A DNA stretch of 64,000 nucleotides from Pedobacter sp. PACM 27299. GTDB lineage: Bacteria > Bacteroidota > Bacteroidia > Sphingobacteriales > Sphingobacteriaceae. The notes under the pieces were generated by a model. The model was given only the letters and a program-made list of their open reading frames with translations, was not told where the DNA came from and searched no databases. A program made the position numbers and the translations under genes. Below are positions 17,364 to 26,175 of this stretch, piece by piece. The stretch's first letter is position 1; each line of letters opens with the position of its first letter. Where the stretch lies: NCBI RefSeq assembly GCF_001412655.1, contig NZ_CP012996.1, positions 3,038,001-3,102,000 of the forward strand, written 5' to 3'.

Positions 17364-18221
17364 ATGATCAAAGAAATTGCAGAAGACCTCTACAAAATGC
17401 AACGCATTGCACTGGATGAAATTGATAATTCGTCAGATCATTCGATCACAAGTCAACGAAAATTGCGTGTGCAAACAGCATCTACCTTTCTATCCCTATT
17501 GAAAGAAAAGGTGCTTGATTATTCATTTACTTCCCAGGAAGAAGAAATTAACTTTTTTAAAGTGATTAAGCCCAAATTCAGCAGCCTATTAATTTTCTAT
17601 AGCAACGTTGAACGTTTAGAATTTGATAAACCAGAGGGTGGTTTGCTTCATTTAAAGGGTTATTATGAAAGTGAACTCAAAACCATTAAACGCTTTTTTG
17701 AAGGTAACAGGCAAATTTACGCCTATTACCGTTCTGAAGATTATTACCTAGACAGCCAATTATTTCTTCGTGGAGTTTCTGATACGCCACGGTGGTTATG
17801 TAAAGTTAGGGTAGATCAGGACGAAAGGTTCTCTACCGCTGGTGACTATATTTATGCCCGGATTATAGCAACCGAACAGATTGCCCGGTATCTTGAAGCA
17901 GCAATTGCAGGTGTTGATTTTCATCCTTTTTCAGGTGATGATATTGAAACAAAATGGACTGGTGAAAGTATTAATCTATTAGAAATGGCCTATGGAATTT
18001 ATCAAACTGCCCAGGTTAATAATGGGAAAATAGGTCTTGCTGAGTTAGTGCGCAAGTTTGAAAAGGTTTTTAATGTAAATATAGGAAGGCCATATCGTAG
18101 GTTTTCGGAAATAAAACAGCGAAAACGGCTCAGTAGAACAAAGTATCTGGATGAAATGGTCAAATCAATTAATAAAAAGATAGACGACGACGATGCCTTT
18201 CGCCCGAATTTGAAAGGTTAA
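17364..18221 (+). CDS. rteC: RteC-family regulator of ICE excision/transfer
   Basis: A 285-residue cytosolic protein matching the RteC family. The C-terminal DNA-binding half carries the typical layout: KWTGESINLLEMAYGIYQT, then a NGKIGLAELVRKFEKVFNV segment, then GRPYRRFSEIKQRK and RTKYLDEMVKSI. In CTnDOT-type elements RteC activates excision genes. Here RteA/RteB are not in the window. It directly precedes the tra operon. Inverted GTGACAC boxes upstream may be its operator or another regulator's. Family assignment is confident; its role in this element is by analogy. Confidence 0.8.
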   Translation: MIKEIAEDLYKMQRIALDEIDNSSDHSITSQRKLRVQTASTFLSLLKEKVLDYSFTSQEEEINFFKVIKPKFSSLLIFYSNVERLEFDKPEGGLLHLKGYYESELKTIKRFFEGNRQIYAYYRSEDYYLDSQLFLRGVSDTPRWLCKVRVDQDERFSTAGDYIYARIIATEQIARYLEAAIAGVDFHPFSGDDIETKWTGESINLLEMAYGIYQTAQVNNGKIGLAELVRKFEKVFNVNIGRPYRRFSEIKQRKRLSRTKYLDEMVKSINKKIDDDDAFRPNLKG

Positions 18222-18291
18222 GTCCTGCTTGATTCATCCATATAACAGATTTATTTATGGTGACTACCTAAGTGGTTGTCAAGGAAGAATC

Positions 18292-18303
18292 TGTCACATG
18301 ACA
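18292..18303. promoter_or_regulatory. TGTCA-CA-TGACA palindrome upstream of tra operon
   Basis: tgtca (18292-18296) and tgaca (18299-18303) form a tight inverted repeat; another ttgtca lies at 18276-18281. It shares its core with the boxes before rteC (17273-17302). It is a candidate binding site for a transfer regulator such as RteC. Confidence 0.4.
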
Positions 18304-18309
18304 AAATTT

Positions 18310-18346
18310 GCTTTAAATCCTGGTAATGGTACTTCGGATTTAAAGC
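18310..18346 (+). promoter_or_regulatory. Leader hairpin immediately before the tra operon
   Basis: gctttaaatcc (18310-18320) and ggatttaaagc (18336-18346) form a perfect 11-bp stem with a 15-nt loop. It ends 7 nt before the ATG at 18354, so folding would occlude ribosome access. It may provide translational control of the operon's first gene. Confidence 0.5.
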
Positions 18347-18353
18347 GAAAATT

Positions 18354-18872
18354 ATGTTACAACAATTTACATGGCAACAATTTCTTGTTGCAACCCTGGT
18401 ACTGACAATCGTCTGGTATATCGGTGTTATCCTGATCTATTATCCTAAACAATTAAAAGCTCTCCTGAATAGGAAGTCTACACCCGATGAAGAAGATCAT
18501 CCACTTGATCACAAATGGGACAAAAACGTAGATGTACTTAGTGACGATGATGAACCTGAGCTTATGGGTAAATCCAAACTACCTGAAGGAATGTCCAAAG
18601 TGAGTATTGATGAGGTTTCTTTCCTCAGTGATGATGAGAAAGAGGAAAGGCTCGGTGTTGTTAGTGATGTTTTGGAAGAGATCAAAATCATATTCGGCAT
18701 CCTTGCTAAGGAAGATGGTAATAAACACGATTTTTTAAACCTCATTTCTGCTATTCGGGAAAATTACCCAGGAATAGCTTCCAATCCCAATCTGCACCGC
18801 ATTAACGAATTTATCATTGATCACGCGTCCTTTCATATCACTACAAAGGAGCTTGAAGATATCTGGTATTAA
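18354..18872 (+). CDS. ICE transfer-region membrane protein (first gene of tra operon)
   Basis: A 172-residue protein with one N-terminal transmembrane helix (about residues 10-30, LVATLVLTIVWYIGVILIYY). An acidic linker rich in Asp/Glu (DDDEPEL, SDDEKEE) follows, then a helical C-terminal domain. It precedes traE by 55 bp in the same orientation, behind a leader hairpin. I recognise the position as common for Bacteroidetes ICE transfer operons but not a named family. It is likely an accessory inner-membrane component. Confidence 0.55.
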   Translation: MLQQFTWQQFLVATLVLTIVWYIGVILIYYPKQLKALLNRKSTPDEEDHPLDHKWDKNVDVLSDDDEPELMGKSKLPEGMSKVSIDEVSFLSDDEKEERLGVVSDVLEEIKIIFGILAKEDGNKHDFLNLISAIRENYPGIASNPNLHRINEFIIDHASFHITTKELEDIWY

Positions 18873-18927
18873 TGCCTTCCGGATTTATTCCTTTAATCAA
18901 TTCCAACATTAGCAAATGTAAAATCAT

Positions 18928-19260
18928 ATGGTCAATTCAAAAAAACAATATTTCGCAAAAACTCTGTTATTGGGCTTTACTCTCTGTATTTATAACTTAT
19001 TGTATGCTTTTACCGTATCAGCCCAGAGCGGGAAAGCAGGTATACAAAAGGCCGCTGAAGAAGTAAAAGGATATTTTGATACTGGAGGTACATTAATGTA
19101 CGCAATCGGAGCTGTGATGGGCATCATTGGTGCTGTCAAGGTTTTTAACAAATGGAACGCTGGAGAACCGGATACCAGCAAGGTGGCAGCCGCATGGTTT
19201 GGTTCATGTATTTTTCTTGTCATTGTCATCACGGTATTGAAATCCTTTTTCGGAGTCTGA
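18928..19260 (+). CDS. traE: Conjugal transfer protein TraE (DUF4134)
   Basis: A 110-residue protein with a signal-like hydrophobic N-terminus, then QSGKAGIQKAAEEVKGYFDT, and two transmembrane helices (MYAIGAVMGIIGAVKVF and SCIFLVIVITVLKSFF). This is the layout of the Bacteroidetes TraE/DUF4134 family, regarded as a VirB2-like small membrane component. traF begins 2 bp after its stop, so the two are co-translated. Confidence 0.88.
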   Translation: MVNSKKQYFAKTLLLGFTLCIYNLLYAFTVSAQSGKAGIQKAAEEVKGYFDTGGTLMYAIGAVMGIIGAVKVFNKWNAGEPDTSKVAAAWFGSCIFLVIVITVLKSFFGV

Positions 19261-19262
19261 TC

Positions 19263-19583
19263 ATGGCAAGCGTGTATCAAATTAACAAAGGCGTTTCCAA
19301 GCCGATCATGTTCAAAGGACTAAAGGCACAGTACATTGCATATTTAGCCATTGGCCTGGTATTATTACTGCTTGGCTTTGCTATCGGTTATATTCTAAAG
19401 GTTGGGTTGTTTATCCTTATGCCAGTAGTTGGCATATTAGGATCAGCACTTTTTTTCGCTGTTTTCCGTCTCAGCCACCGTTTCGGAGAACATGGCTTAA
19501 TGAAGTTTCTTGCTAAAAGAAATTTACCTACCCACATCCAATTCCGATCCCGCAGACTTTTCACCCAACTTAAACAGCATTAA
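19263..19583 (+). CDS. traF: Conjugal transfer protein TraF (DUF4133)
   Basis: A 106-residue membrane protein (MASVYQINKGVSKPIMFKGL) with two hydrophobic helices (about 25-45 and 50-70), matching the VirB3-like TraF/DUF4133 family. I start it at the ATG at 19263, 2 bp after the traE stop; a longer frame upstream would overlap traE. traG begins 1 bp after its stop. Confidence 0.88.
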   Translation: MASVYQINKGVSKPIMFKGLKAQYIAYLAIGLVLLLLGFAIGYILKVGLFILMPVVGILGSALFFAVFRLSHRFGEHGLMKFLAKRNLPTHIQFRSRRLFTQLKQH

Positions 19584-19584
19584 T

Positions 19585-22053
19585 ATGGTAGAAGCATCAA
19601 ACATATTTCCGATCTGGAAAGTGGAAAATAACTGTATTCTTTCCATGCACGGCGACATCACTATTGTGTATAAAGCATCTTTGCCAGAGATTTTTACCCT
19701 TTCTGAACGGGATTATGAAACCTATCATCAGGCATTAACTAGGGCTATTAAACTCCTTCCGCAGCATAGCATTTTTCATAAACAAGATTGGTTTATAGCA
19801 TCAAATTATAAGGCGGATTTTCAGAAGGACGATCAAAGTTTTCTAACCAAATCCAGCGAGAAATTCTTTAATGAAAGACCATTTCTGGAGCATGAGTGCT
19901 TTATCTATTTAACGAAGAAACCAGCAGGAAGAAAACTTTCCAGCTCTGTTTACAATAATATCTTGCGCAAGACCATAGTGCCTGTTCAAACCATTGATCC
20001 TGTTTTGATTGGGGATTTTTTGGATGCAGCAGGCCAGTTCGAAAGTGTTTTAAAAGATAGCGGGTTTGTGTCCCTACAAAGGCTTAATGACGATGAGCTT
20101 GCGGGTACAGCTAATAAAGCGGGCATCATCGAACGTTACTGTTTTTTATTGGCCAAGGAACAAATGCCAGTAATTCGTGATGTGCATATCAAAGATGGCA
20201 TTCATGTGGGTGACAAAAAAGTAGAAGTCTATTCTCTTTCAGACACCGAAGACCTGCCTGCCTTATGTGGAAGTCGTATAAATTATGATAAGTATTCTAC
20301 TGATCGTACCAAATTTAGTATCGGTTTTGCCAGTCCATTGGGGGCGCTATTAAACTGTAATCACATCCTTAATCAATATGTGTTTATCGAAGATGCGCAG
20401 AAAACTATTAAACGATTGGAGTCAAAAAAACTAAGACTTCAATCCTTATCAGCCTATTCGCGGGAAAATTCGATCAACCGTAACGCTACCAATGACTTTT
20501 TAAATGAAGCTATTGCTTCGGGCAGATTGCCTGTAAAAGCTCATTTTAATGTGATGGCTTGGTCTGACAATCAGGCAAAGGCAAAGGATTTAAAAAATCT
20601 TGTCTCTTCAGCAATGGCTCAAATGGATGCAGTTGCAAAACAGGAAACCGACGGACAACCACAAATATGGTTTGCAGGATTGCCAGGAAATGAAGCAGAT
20701 TTTCCCATGAACGACACATTCGACACGTTTTTAGAACAATCTACCTGCTTCTTTAATCTGGAAACCAACTACAGATCATCAGTTAGTCAATATGGTATTC
20801 GGTTTGGTGATCGCCTTACCGGAAATCCTATAAACGTTGATATCAGTAATGAGCCGTTCGATCTTGGTTGGATTAATAACCGATCAAAATTTTGCTTGGG
20901 TGCAAGCGGTTCGGGAAAGAGTTTTCTACTCAATCATATGCTTAGAAGCTATTATGAACAAGGTTCTCACGTGGTAGTGATGGACATTGGACACAGCTAC
21001 AGGGGGCTATGTGAATTAGTAGGAGGATATTATTTTACGTATACAGAGGAAGATCCGATAAAATTTAACCCTTTCTATTTAGCAGACGGGGAGGTGATGG
21101 ATACCGAGAAACGGGAGAGCATTAAAACACTTCTCTTGGCACTTTGGAAAAAAGATGATGAACCTTATCGCCGTTCTGAATATGTCGCCATATCCAATGC
21201 CTTAACTCTTTATCTAGCTCATTTAGAAAAGAACCCAGATATATTCCCCTGCTTCAATAGCTTCTATGAGTACTTAATGTTCGAGTATATGCAGGTGCTA
21301 GAGAACGGAAAAGTTAAAGAGAAAGATTTTGACATTGGTAATTTCCTGTATGTTCTCAATCCCTACTATAAAGGTGGTGAATTTGATTACCTGCTCAATG
21401 CAACCGAGAACCTGGATATGCTTCACGAAAGATTCATTGTCTTTGAACTGGACAATTTGAAGGAGCATCCCATTTTATTTGGCGTGACCGTTATGGTCAT
21501 CATGGAGCTTGTGATCTCCAAGATGCGTAAGCTTAAAGGTATCCGCAAAATAATGCTCATTGAGGAATGTTGGAAAGCGATCATAAAACCCGGAACTGCT
21601 GAATATATCCGCTATTTATTCAAAACCATGCGGAAGTTCTATGGGGAGCCAATTGTGGTGACTCAGGAGATTGAAGATATCATCAGCTCGCCAATTGTGA
21701 AAAACGCAATCATTAATAATAGTGATTGTAAAATCTTATTGGATCAAAGTAAATACGAGAACAAATTTGAGATTATCCAAGAGTTACTTGGCTTAACCGA
21801 CAAGGAAAAGGCACAGGTATTATCACTCAATAAAGCAAATGATCCTGCCAGGAAGTATAAGGAGGTTTTTATCTCGTTGGGTAATGGCCATTCAAAAGTC
21901 TACCGCACTGAAGTCTCTATTGAAGAATATCTAGCCTACAGTACCGAAGAAAGAGAAAAACTATTGGTACATGAATATGCTGCAAAGTATGGGGGCATTC
22001 TTAAAGGAATAGGGATTCTAGCACAGGAGATTAGGGATGGAAAACGTATTTGA
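19585..22053 (+). CDS. traG: Conjugal transfer ATPase TraG (VirB4 family)
   Basis: An 822-residue cytoplasmic ATPase of the conjugation machine. Walker A is GASGSGKS (residues 439-446) and Walker B is IMLIEECWKA (about 654-663). The N-terminal 400 residues are the usual VirB4/TraC-like domain. The start at ATG 19585 is 1 bp after the traF stop, giving MVEASNIFPIWKVENN, which fits the family's start; a longer in-frame extension to 19510 would lie inside traF. It powers pilus/channel assembly. It appears intact. Confidence 0.92.
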   Translation: MVEASNIFPIWKVENNCILSMHGDITIVYKASLPEIFTLSERDYETYHQALTRAIKLLPQHSIFHKQDWFIASNYKADFQKDDQSFLTKSSEKFFNERPFLEHECFIYLTKKPAGRKLSSSVYNNILRKTIVPVQTIDPVLIGDFLDAAGQFESVLKDSGFVSLQRLNDDELAGTANKAGIIERYCFLLAKEQMPVIRDVHIKDGIHVGDKKVEVYSLSDTEDLPALCGSRINYDKYSTDRTKFSIGFASPLGALLNCNHILNQYVFIEDAQKTIKRLESKKLRLQSLSAYSRENSINRNATNDFLNEAIASGRLPVKAHFNVMAWSDNQAKAKDLKNLVSSAMAQMDAVAKQETDGQPQIWFAGLPGNEADFPMNDTFDTFLEQSTCFFNLETNYRSSVSQYGIRFGDRLTGNPINVDISNEPFDLGWINNRSKFCLGASGSGKSFLLNHMLRSYYEQGSHVVVMDIGHSYRGLCELVGGYYFTYTEEDPIKFNPFYLADGEVMDTEKRESIKTLLLALWKKDDEPYRRSEYVAISNALTLYLAHLEKNPDIFPCFNSFYEYLMFEYMQVLENGKVKEKDFDIGNFLYVLNPYYKGGEFDYLLNATENLDMLHERFIVFELDNLKEHPILFGVTVMVIMELVISKMRKLKGIRKIMLIEECWKAIIKPGTAEYIRYLFKTMRKFYGEPIVVTQEIEDIISSPIVKNAIINNSDCKILLDQSKYENKFEIIQELLGLTDKEKAQVLSLNKANDPARKYKEVFISLGNGHSKVYRTEVSIEEYLAYSTEEREKLLVHEYAAKYGGILKGIGILAQEIRDGKRI

Positions 22054-22137
22054 TTTCTAAAATCAGATTTATCAGATCTTAATGAACAGGTGTTGGCTTG
22101 TCTGTCAGCATACATATAAAAAACAAAATTGATAACC

Positions 22138-22839
22138 ATGAAAATTATAAAACTTATGAAGAAGTATATGGTCATCCTACCTATCAGTACAATGACATTA
22201 TTTGTTGCTTTGCCGCAAAATGCAGATGCTCAAATAGCGGTTGTTGAAGTGATTAAGGCTGGAGTAAAAAAAGTAATTAAAGCAGTTGATCTTAAAATTC
22301 AGCGCTTGCAGAATCAAACTATTTGGCTTCAAAATGCCCAAAAGGTGTTAGAAAATCAACTTTCCAAATTAAAACTAACTGAGATCGCTGACTGGACGAC
22401 AAAACAGAAAAACCTTTACAGTGAGTATTACGATGAGCTTTGGAAAATTAAATCTTCTATTGCTTATTACAAAAGAATCAAAGACCTCACTCAAAAACAG
22501 GTTGCGATTGTGGACGAGTATAAGTGGGCGTGGAACCTATTCCGACAGGATAAGCATTTTAATGCTGAGGAATTAAATCATATGGAAAAGGTGTATTCCG
22601 GCATACTGGATGAAAGTATCAAAAACCTAGATCAAATATTGATGGTAATCAGCTCATTCAAAACACAAATGTCTGATGCTGAAAGACTCGAAGTCATCAA
22701 TAGGGCAGCCGATCAGATGGACGATAATTACAACGACCTCAAACAGTTTAATACTGGAAATATAACCTTAAGTATTCAGCGTGCTACCTCGTTGGACGAA
22801 ACCGCTCAATTAAAAGAAATATATGGAATTGAAAAATAA
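22138..22839 (+). CDS. Conjugal transfer protein, TraI-like (Bacteroidetes type)
   Basis: A 233-residue exported protein: signal peptide (to about NADAQ), coiled-coil region (QRLQNQTIWLQNAQKVLENQ), and a C-terminal helical domain (NLDQILMVISSFKTQMSDAE). That domain is shared with the next two genes, clearest in the third (NLDQLTMIITSSKLRMSDDE). I use ATG 22138; a TTG 9 bp earlier is possible. The Bacteroidetes TraI name is by position after traG. It is periplasmic, inferred. It overlaps the next gene by 17 bp. Confidence 0.65.
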   Translation: MKIIKLMKKYMVILPISTMTLFVALPQNADAQIAVVEVIKAGVKKVIKAVDLKIQRLQNQTIWLQNAQKVLENQLSKLKLTEIADWTTKQKNLYSEYYDELWKIKSSIAYYKRIKDLTQKQVAIVDEYKWAWNLFRQDKHFNAEELNHMEKVYSGILDESIKNLDQILMVISSFKTQMSDAERLEVINRAADQMDDNYNDLKQFNTGNITLSIQRATSLDETAQLKEIYGIEK

Positions 22840-23476
22840 CCTCTGGAAAATCTCAGTTTCAGTTGCCCTGATCATGCTGATTACTGTTCAATTAAGCCAA
22901 GGCCAGACCTTTGGTGAGTTTTTTAACCAGAAAAAGACACAAAAGAGATATCTACTGGAACAGATAGCCGCATTACAAGTTTATATAGGATACGCTAAAA
23001 AAGGATATGATATTGCGAGTTCGGGACTCCAGACGGTCAGGGACATTACCAGCGGTGAGTTTAATCTGCATTCGGGTTTCATTAACTCTCTTAAATTGGT
23101 CAGCCCTGCGGTTCGTAAAAATTACAAAGTCATTGAAATTATTGACTATCAAATCCGTATCAGCAAAGCCTTTGCGTCGGTAAAATATAATGATCTGCTC
23201 TCTCTGCCTAATCAATCTTATGTTGGGGATGTTCAATCTCAGGTTATTTTGGATTGTGGAAATGATCTGGAAGAATTGCTTTTAATTATTACTTCCGGTA
23301 AGATAAAAATGAGGGATGAAGAAAGATTAAAGCGGCTGGATAAATTATATGATTCTATGATTGACAAATATGCCTTTACAATGGATTTTATTGGACAGGT
23401 AAACACCCTTATAAGGCAATCAGAGCAACAACAATTATGGATCAATCAGCTTAGGAGGAATTATGAAATTAATTAA
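22823..23476 (+). CDS. Conjugation-associated exported protein, paralog of flanking genes
   Basis: A 217-residue protein with a signal peptide (to about LSQGQ, residue 28) and a helical body. It shares an N-terminal motif with the next gene (KKGYDIASSGLQTVRDITSG versus KKGYSIVSGGYNAIRNISQG) and a C-terminal motif with both neighbours (LLLIITSGKIKMRDEERL). It overlaps the previous gene by 17 bp and the next by 14 bp. Automated pipelines may label this type TerB/tellurite resistance; nothing here supports a tellurite role. Confidence 0.65.
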   Translation: MELKNNLWKISVSVALIMLITVQLSQGQTFGEFFNQKKTQKRYLLEQIAALQVYIGYAKKGYDIASSGLQTVRDITSGEFNLHSGFINSLKLVSPAVRKNYKVIEIIDYQIRISKAFASVKYNDLLSLPNQSYVGDVQSQVILDCGNDLEELLLIITSGKIKMRDEERLKRLDKLYDSMIDKYAFTMDFIGQVNTLIRQSEQQQLWINQLRRNYEIN

Positions 23477-24098
23477 ATCCAATCTCAAAATATTGCTTTT
23501 GCTGATCTTTTGCCTGATAGGATCACAAAGCCGTGCACAATCTACTGAAGTACAACAGCTCCTTTTGAACGTAGAGAAATTAAGCCAGCTAAAAAATATC
23601 CTCAGTGATATGAAAAAGGGATATTCTATTGTTTCAGGTGGTTATAATGCCATTAGAAATATTTCTCAGGGCAACTTCTCTTTACACGAGGTTTTTCTTG
23701 ACGGACTGATGCTGGTAAGCCCCGAAGTAAAAAAATACCGTAGAGTAGTCGATATTATAACCTATCAAAAGCGTATCCTTTCAGAATATAAGAGTGCTTT
23801 CACGCAGTTCAAAAGCACCAATAATTTCAACCCCTTGGAAATTGAGTATTTAGGTAGGGTTTACAAGCAACTATTTGATCAGAGTATGGAAAACCTTGAT
23901 CAACTGACAATGATCATCACCTCTTCAAAATTAAGAATGAGTGATGATGAACGTCTGCGAGCAATCGATAAAATATTTTTAGAAACAGAAGATAAGCTCA
24001 TTTTCTTGCGAAATTTCAATAGCCAGGCACTTTCACTTTCGCTTCAGCGCGAATCTCAAAGAAAAGACATTGCCGGGACTCTGGATTTATACCCTTAA
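23463..24098 (+). CDS. Conjugation-associated exported protein, third tandem paralog
   Basis: A 211-residue protein with a signal peptide (to SRAQS, about residue 22). The body carries the same repeated segments as the preceding two genes: KKGYSIVSGGYNAIRNISQG, a LVSPEVKKYRRVVDIITYQ segment and NLDQLTMIITSSKLRMSDDE. It has a strong Shine-Dalgarno (AGGAGG, 23453-23458) before the ATG, unusual for this phylum, and a 14-bp overlap with the previous gene. It is probably a periplasmic part of the transfer apparatus. Confidence 0.65.
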   Translation: MKLIKSNLKILLLLIFCLIGSQSRAQSTEVQQLLLNVEKLSQLKNILSDMKKGYSIVSGGYNAIRNISQGNFSLHEVFLDGLMLVSPEVKKYRRVVDIITYQKRILSEYKSAFTQFKSTNNFNPLEIEYLGRVYKQLFDQSMENLDQLTMIITSSKLRMSDDERLRAIDKIFLETEDKLIFLRNFNSQALSLSLQRESQRKDIAGTLDLYP

Positions 24099-24108
24099 AC
24101 CTAACATT

Positions 24109-25299
24109 ATGAAAAACACAATAGTATTTACCGTTGTGATCGTATCACTTTTATTGCCTTTTAGCTCAATGGCTCAGGGAGTAGGTGAGTATGTAGGCGG
24201 TTTACAAAAAGTCTTAGATGGGGTTTATTATGAAATGATCCCACTATGTTCTGATCTTACCTCTATGGCCAGGGGGATAGCTGGATTTGGTGCCATCTTT
24301 TATATTGGTAATCGTGTGTGGCGCAACATTGCGAACGCCGAGGCAATAGACTTTTATCCTTTAATGCGTCCTTTCGCTCTTGGTCTTGCTATTCTTCTTT
24401 ATCCGTCTGTTCTCGGTGTAATGAATGGGATACTTAATCCTACAATCTCAGCCACAGCTTCTATGGTAGAAAAGAGCGATGTTACTATAAAAGCTCTCTT
24501 AAAGCGAAAAGAACTCGAATTGAAAAAAACCGATAAATGGAAGTTTCTTGTAGGGGAAGATGGATTTGGAGATCGGAAAGAATGGTACAAGTATACCCAT
24601 CCCGATGACAAGAAGGGCGACAAAGAGGGGTGGTTAGCTTCTATTGGGAATAATATGCGGTTTTGGCTTGATAAGCAAGATTACAAAATGCGACAAGGAT
24701 TTAAGACTTTTTTAAGTGAGGTTTTACAAGTGGTTTATTATGCTGCCTCGCTTTGCCTCAACACAATCAGGACTTTTATGCTCATTGTTCTTGCCATTCT
24801 TGGCCCGTTTGTATTGGGGTTTTCAGTTTTTGACGGCCTCAACCATACGTTATCTGTTTGGATCGCCAGATACATTAATATTTTCTTATGGCTTCCTATA
24901 GCTAACATCTTTGGGGCAATCTTAGGTAAAATACAGCAAAATATGATCAAGCTGGATATTGCTGAAGTACAAAAATCTGGAGATACTTCATTTAGTAGTG
25001 CGGATACAGCATACCTGGTATTTTTGATCATTGGGATAGCCGGATATCTATGTGTTCCAACTGTAGCCAACTTTATTATACATGCAGGAGGTGGAAATTC
25101 AATTTTAACAAAAGTTAATTCCATTGCTGGTACATCTATAAATATGGGGCAGAGTGTCGGTGCAAGAAGTTTAGCTGGAGCCAGTGCAGGAGCAGGAATG
25201 ATCGTTGACCGTTTTGACGATGCAAGGAGAAATCTTGCTAATGGAATGGCCGAAGCATCAGGGCAGGATTACTTTAAAGACAAACTTTCAGGCAAATAA
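24109..25299 (+). CDS. traJ: Conjugal transfer protein TraJ (VirB6-like)
   Basis: A 396-residue polytopic inner-membrane protein: signal-like N-terminus (to about SSMAQG), several transmembrane helices (around residues 52-70, 85-105, 205-235, 250-285, 300-325), and a Gly/Ala-rich C-terminus. It matches the Bacteroidetes TraJ family (VirB6-like channel protein). The start is taken at ATG 24109 after the previous stop; a longer in-frame start at 24070 would overlap the preceding gene. Confidence 0.88.
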   Translation: MKNTIVFTVVIVSLLLPFSSMAQGVGEYVGGLQKVLDGVYYEMIPLCSDLTSMARGIAGFGAIFYIGNRVWRNIANAEAIDFYPLMRPFALGLAILLYPSVLGVMNGILNPTISATASMVEKSDVTIKALLKRKELELKKTDKWKFLVGEDGFGDRKEWYKYTHPDDKKGDKEGWLASIGNNMRFWLDKQDYKMRQGFKTFLSEVLQVVYYAASLCLNTIRTFMLIVLAILGPFVLGFSVFDGLNHTLSVWIARYINIFLWLPIANIFGAILGKIQQNMIKLDIAEVQKSGDTSFSSADTAYLVFLIIGIAGYLCVPTVANFIIHAGGGNSILTKVNSIAGTSINMGQSVGARSLAGASAGAGMIVDRFDDARRNLANGMAEASGQDYFKDKLSGK

Positions 25300-25312
25300 C
25301 TAAATCCAAATT

Positions 25313-25930
25313 ATGTTCAGCCAATTCAGGAATATCGACACTGCTTTCAAACACATTAAAAGATTCAGTATCTTTTTAATAATTGCAAATGCAATTACTA
25401 TCTGCTTTACCATCTATAACAATAACCGAATTATTGATAAAGCATATCAAAAGATATTTGTATTGTATAATGGTAAAGTACTCGAAGCAGTAGCTTCAGA
25501 TAGAAAGAGCAATCTACCAGTAGAGCTGCGGGATCACGTCAAGACATTTCATCATTATTTTTTTGATCTAAGTCCCGACGATAAAGCAATTCGGGCATCA
25601 ATCAATAAATCCCTTTACCTAGCCGATGAATCAGCTAAAAAGCAGTATGACAATTTGCGGGAATCTGGTTATTATAATAATCTCATTTCTGCTAACATTA
25701 GCCAGGAAATTACACCGGATAGCATCAAACTGGATGTAAACGTATATCCCTATCAATTTACTTGTTATGCTACCCAAAAGTTAAGGAGGTCTAGCGGTAC
25801 GACGCTTCGTAAGCTATTAACCCAAGGTTTTATTGACGATATCAAAAATCAGACAGATGATAATCCACACGGCTTTCTAATCCGAAATTGGGAGATTCTG
25901 GAAAACAGGGACTTACCCCCTAAACTTTAA
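25313..25930 (+). CDS. traK: Conjugal transfer protein TraK (VirB8-like)
   Basis: A 205-residue protein with an N-terminal transmembrane helix (about 20-40, FSIFLIIANAITICFTIY) and a periplasmic domain typical of TraK (VELRDHVKTFHHYFFDLSPD). It lies 13 bp after traJ. VirB8-like bridge protein of the secretion channel. Appears intact. Confidence 0.9.
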   Translation: MFSQFRNIDTAFKHIKRFSIFLIIANAITICFTIYNNNRIIDKAYQKIFVLYNGKVLEAVASDRKSNLPVELRDHVKTFHHYFFDLSPDDKAIRASINKSLYLADESAKKQYDNLRESGYYNNLISANISQEITPDSIKLDVNVYPYQFTCYATQKLRRSSGTTLRKLLTQGFIDDIKNQTDDNPHGFLIRNWEILENRDLPPKL

Positions 25931-25933
25931 ATT

Positions 25934-26152
25934 ATGAAATTTTTTAAAAGAACTAAACGGCCTGTACAACAGAAGCTACTCAGTGAACAAATTTCTAGCA
26001 AGGTAATTGGTAAACAGCGACAATGGGCTAATTTTTTAAACAGCAAAACCAGTATGTTAAATAGTAAGACCCTGTTATTTGCTTTAATCATATTCATAGC
26101 AACCTTCGGTTCATACTGCCTTTACCTCATTGTTAGTGCTTTTCATAAATAA
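25934..26152 (+). CDS. Small single-pass membrane protein, TraL-like
   Basis: A 72-residue protein: basic N-terminus (MKFFKRTKRPVQQKLL) and one C-terminal transmembrane helix (LLFALIIFIATFGSYCLYLI). It sits between traK (3-bp gap) and traM, the usual place of the short TraL protein. The sequence itself is too short for firm family assignment. Confidence 0.6.
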   Translation: MKFFKRTKRPVQQKLLSEQISSKVIGKQRQWANFLNSKTSMLNSKTLLFALIIFIATFGSYCLYLIVSAFHK

Positions 26153-26175
26153 ATTCTTAACCATAAATAGACTAT

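Noticed and set aside
22823..24098. Tellurite resistance function for the tandem exported proteins
   Set aside because: Signal peptides, position inside the tra operon and mutual paralogy fit a conjugation role better than TerB.
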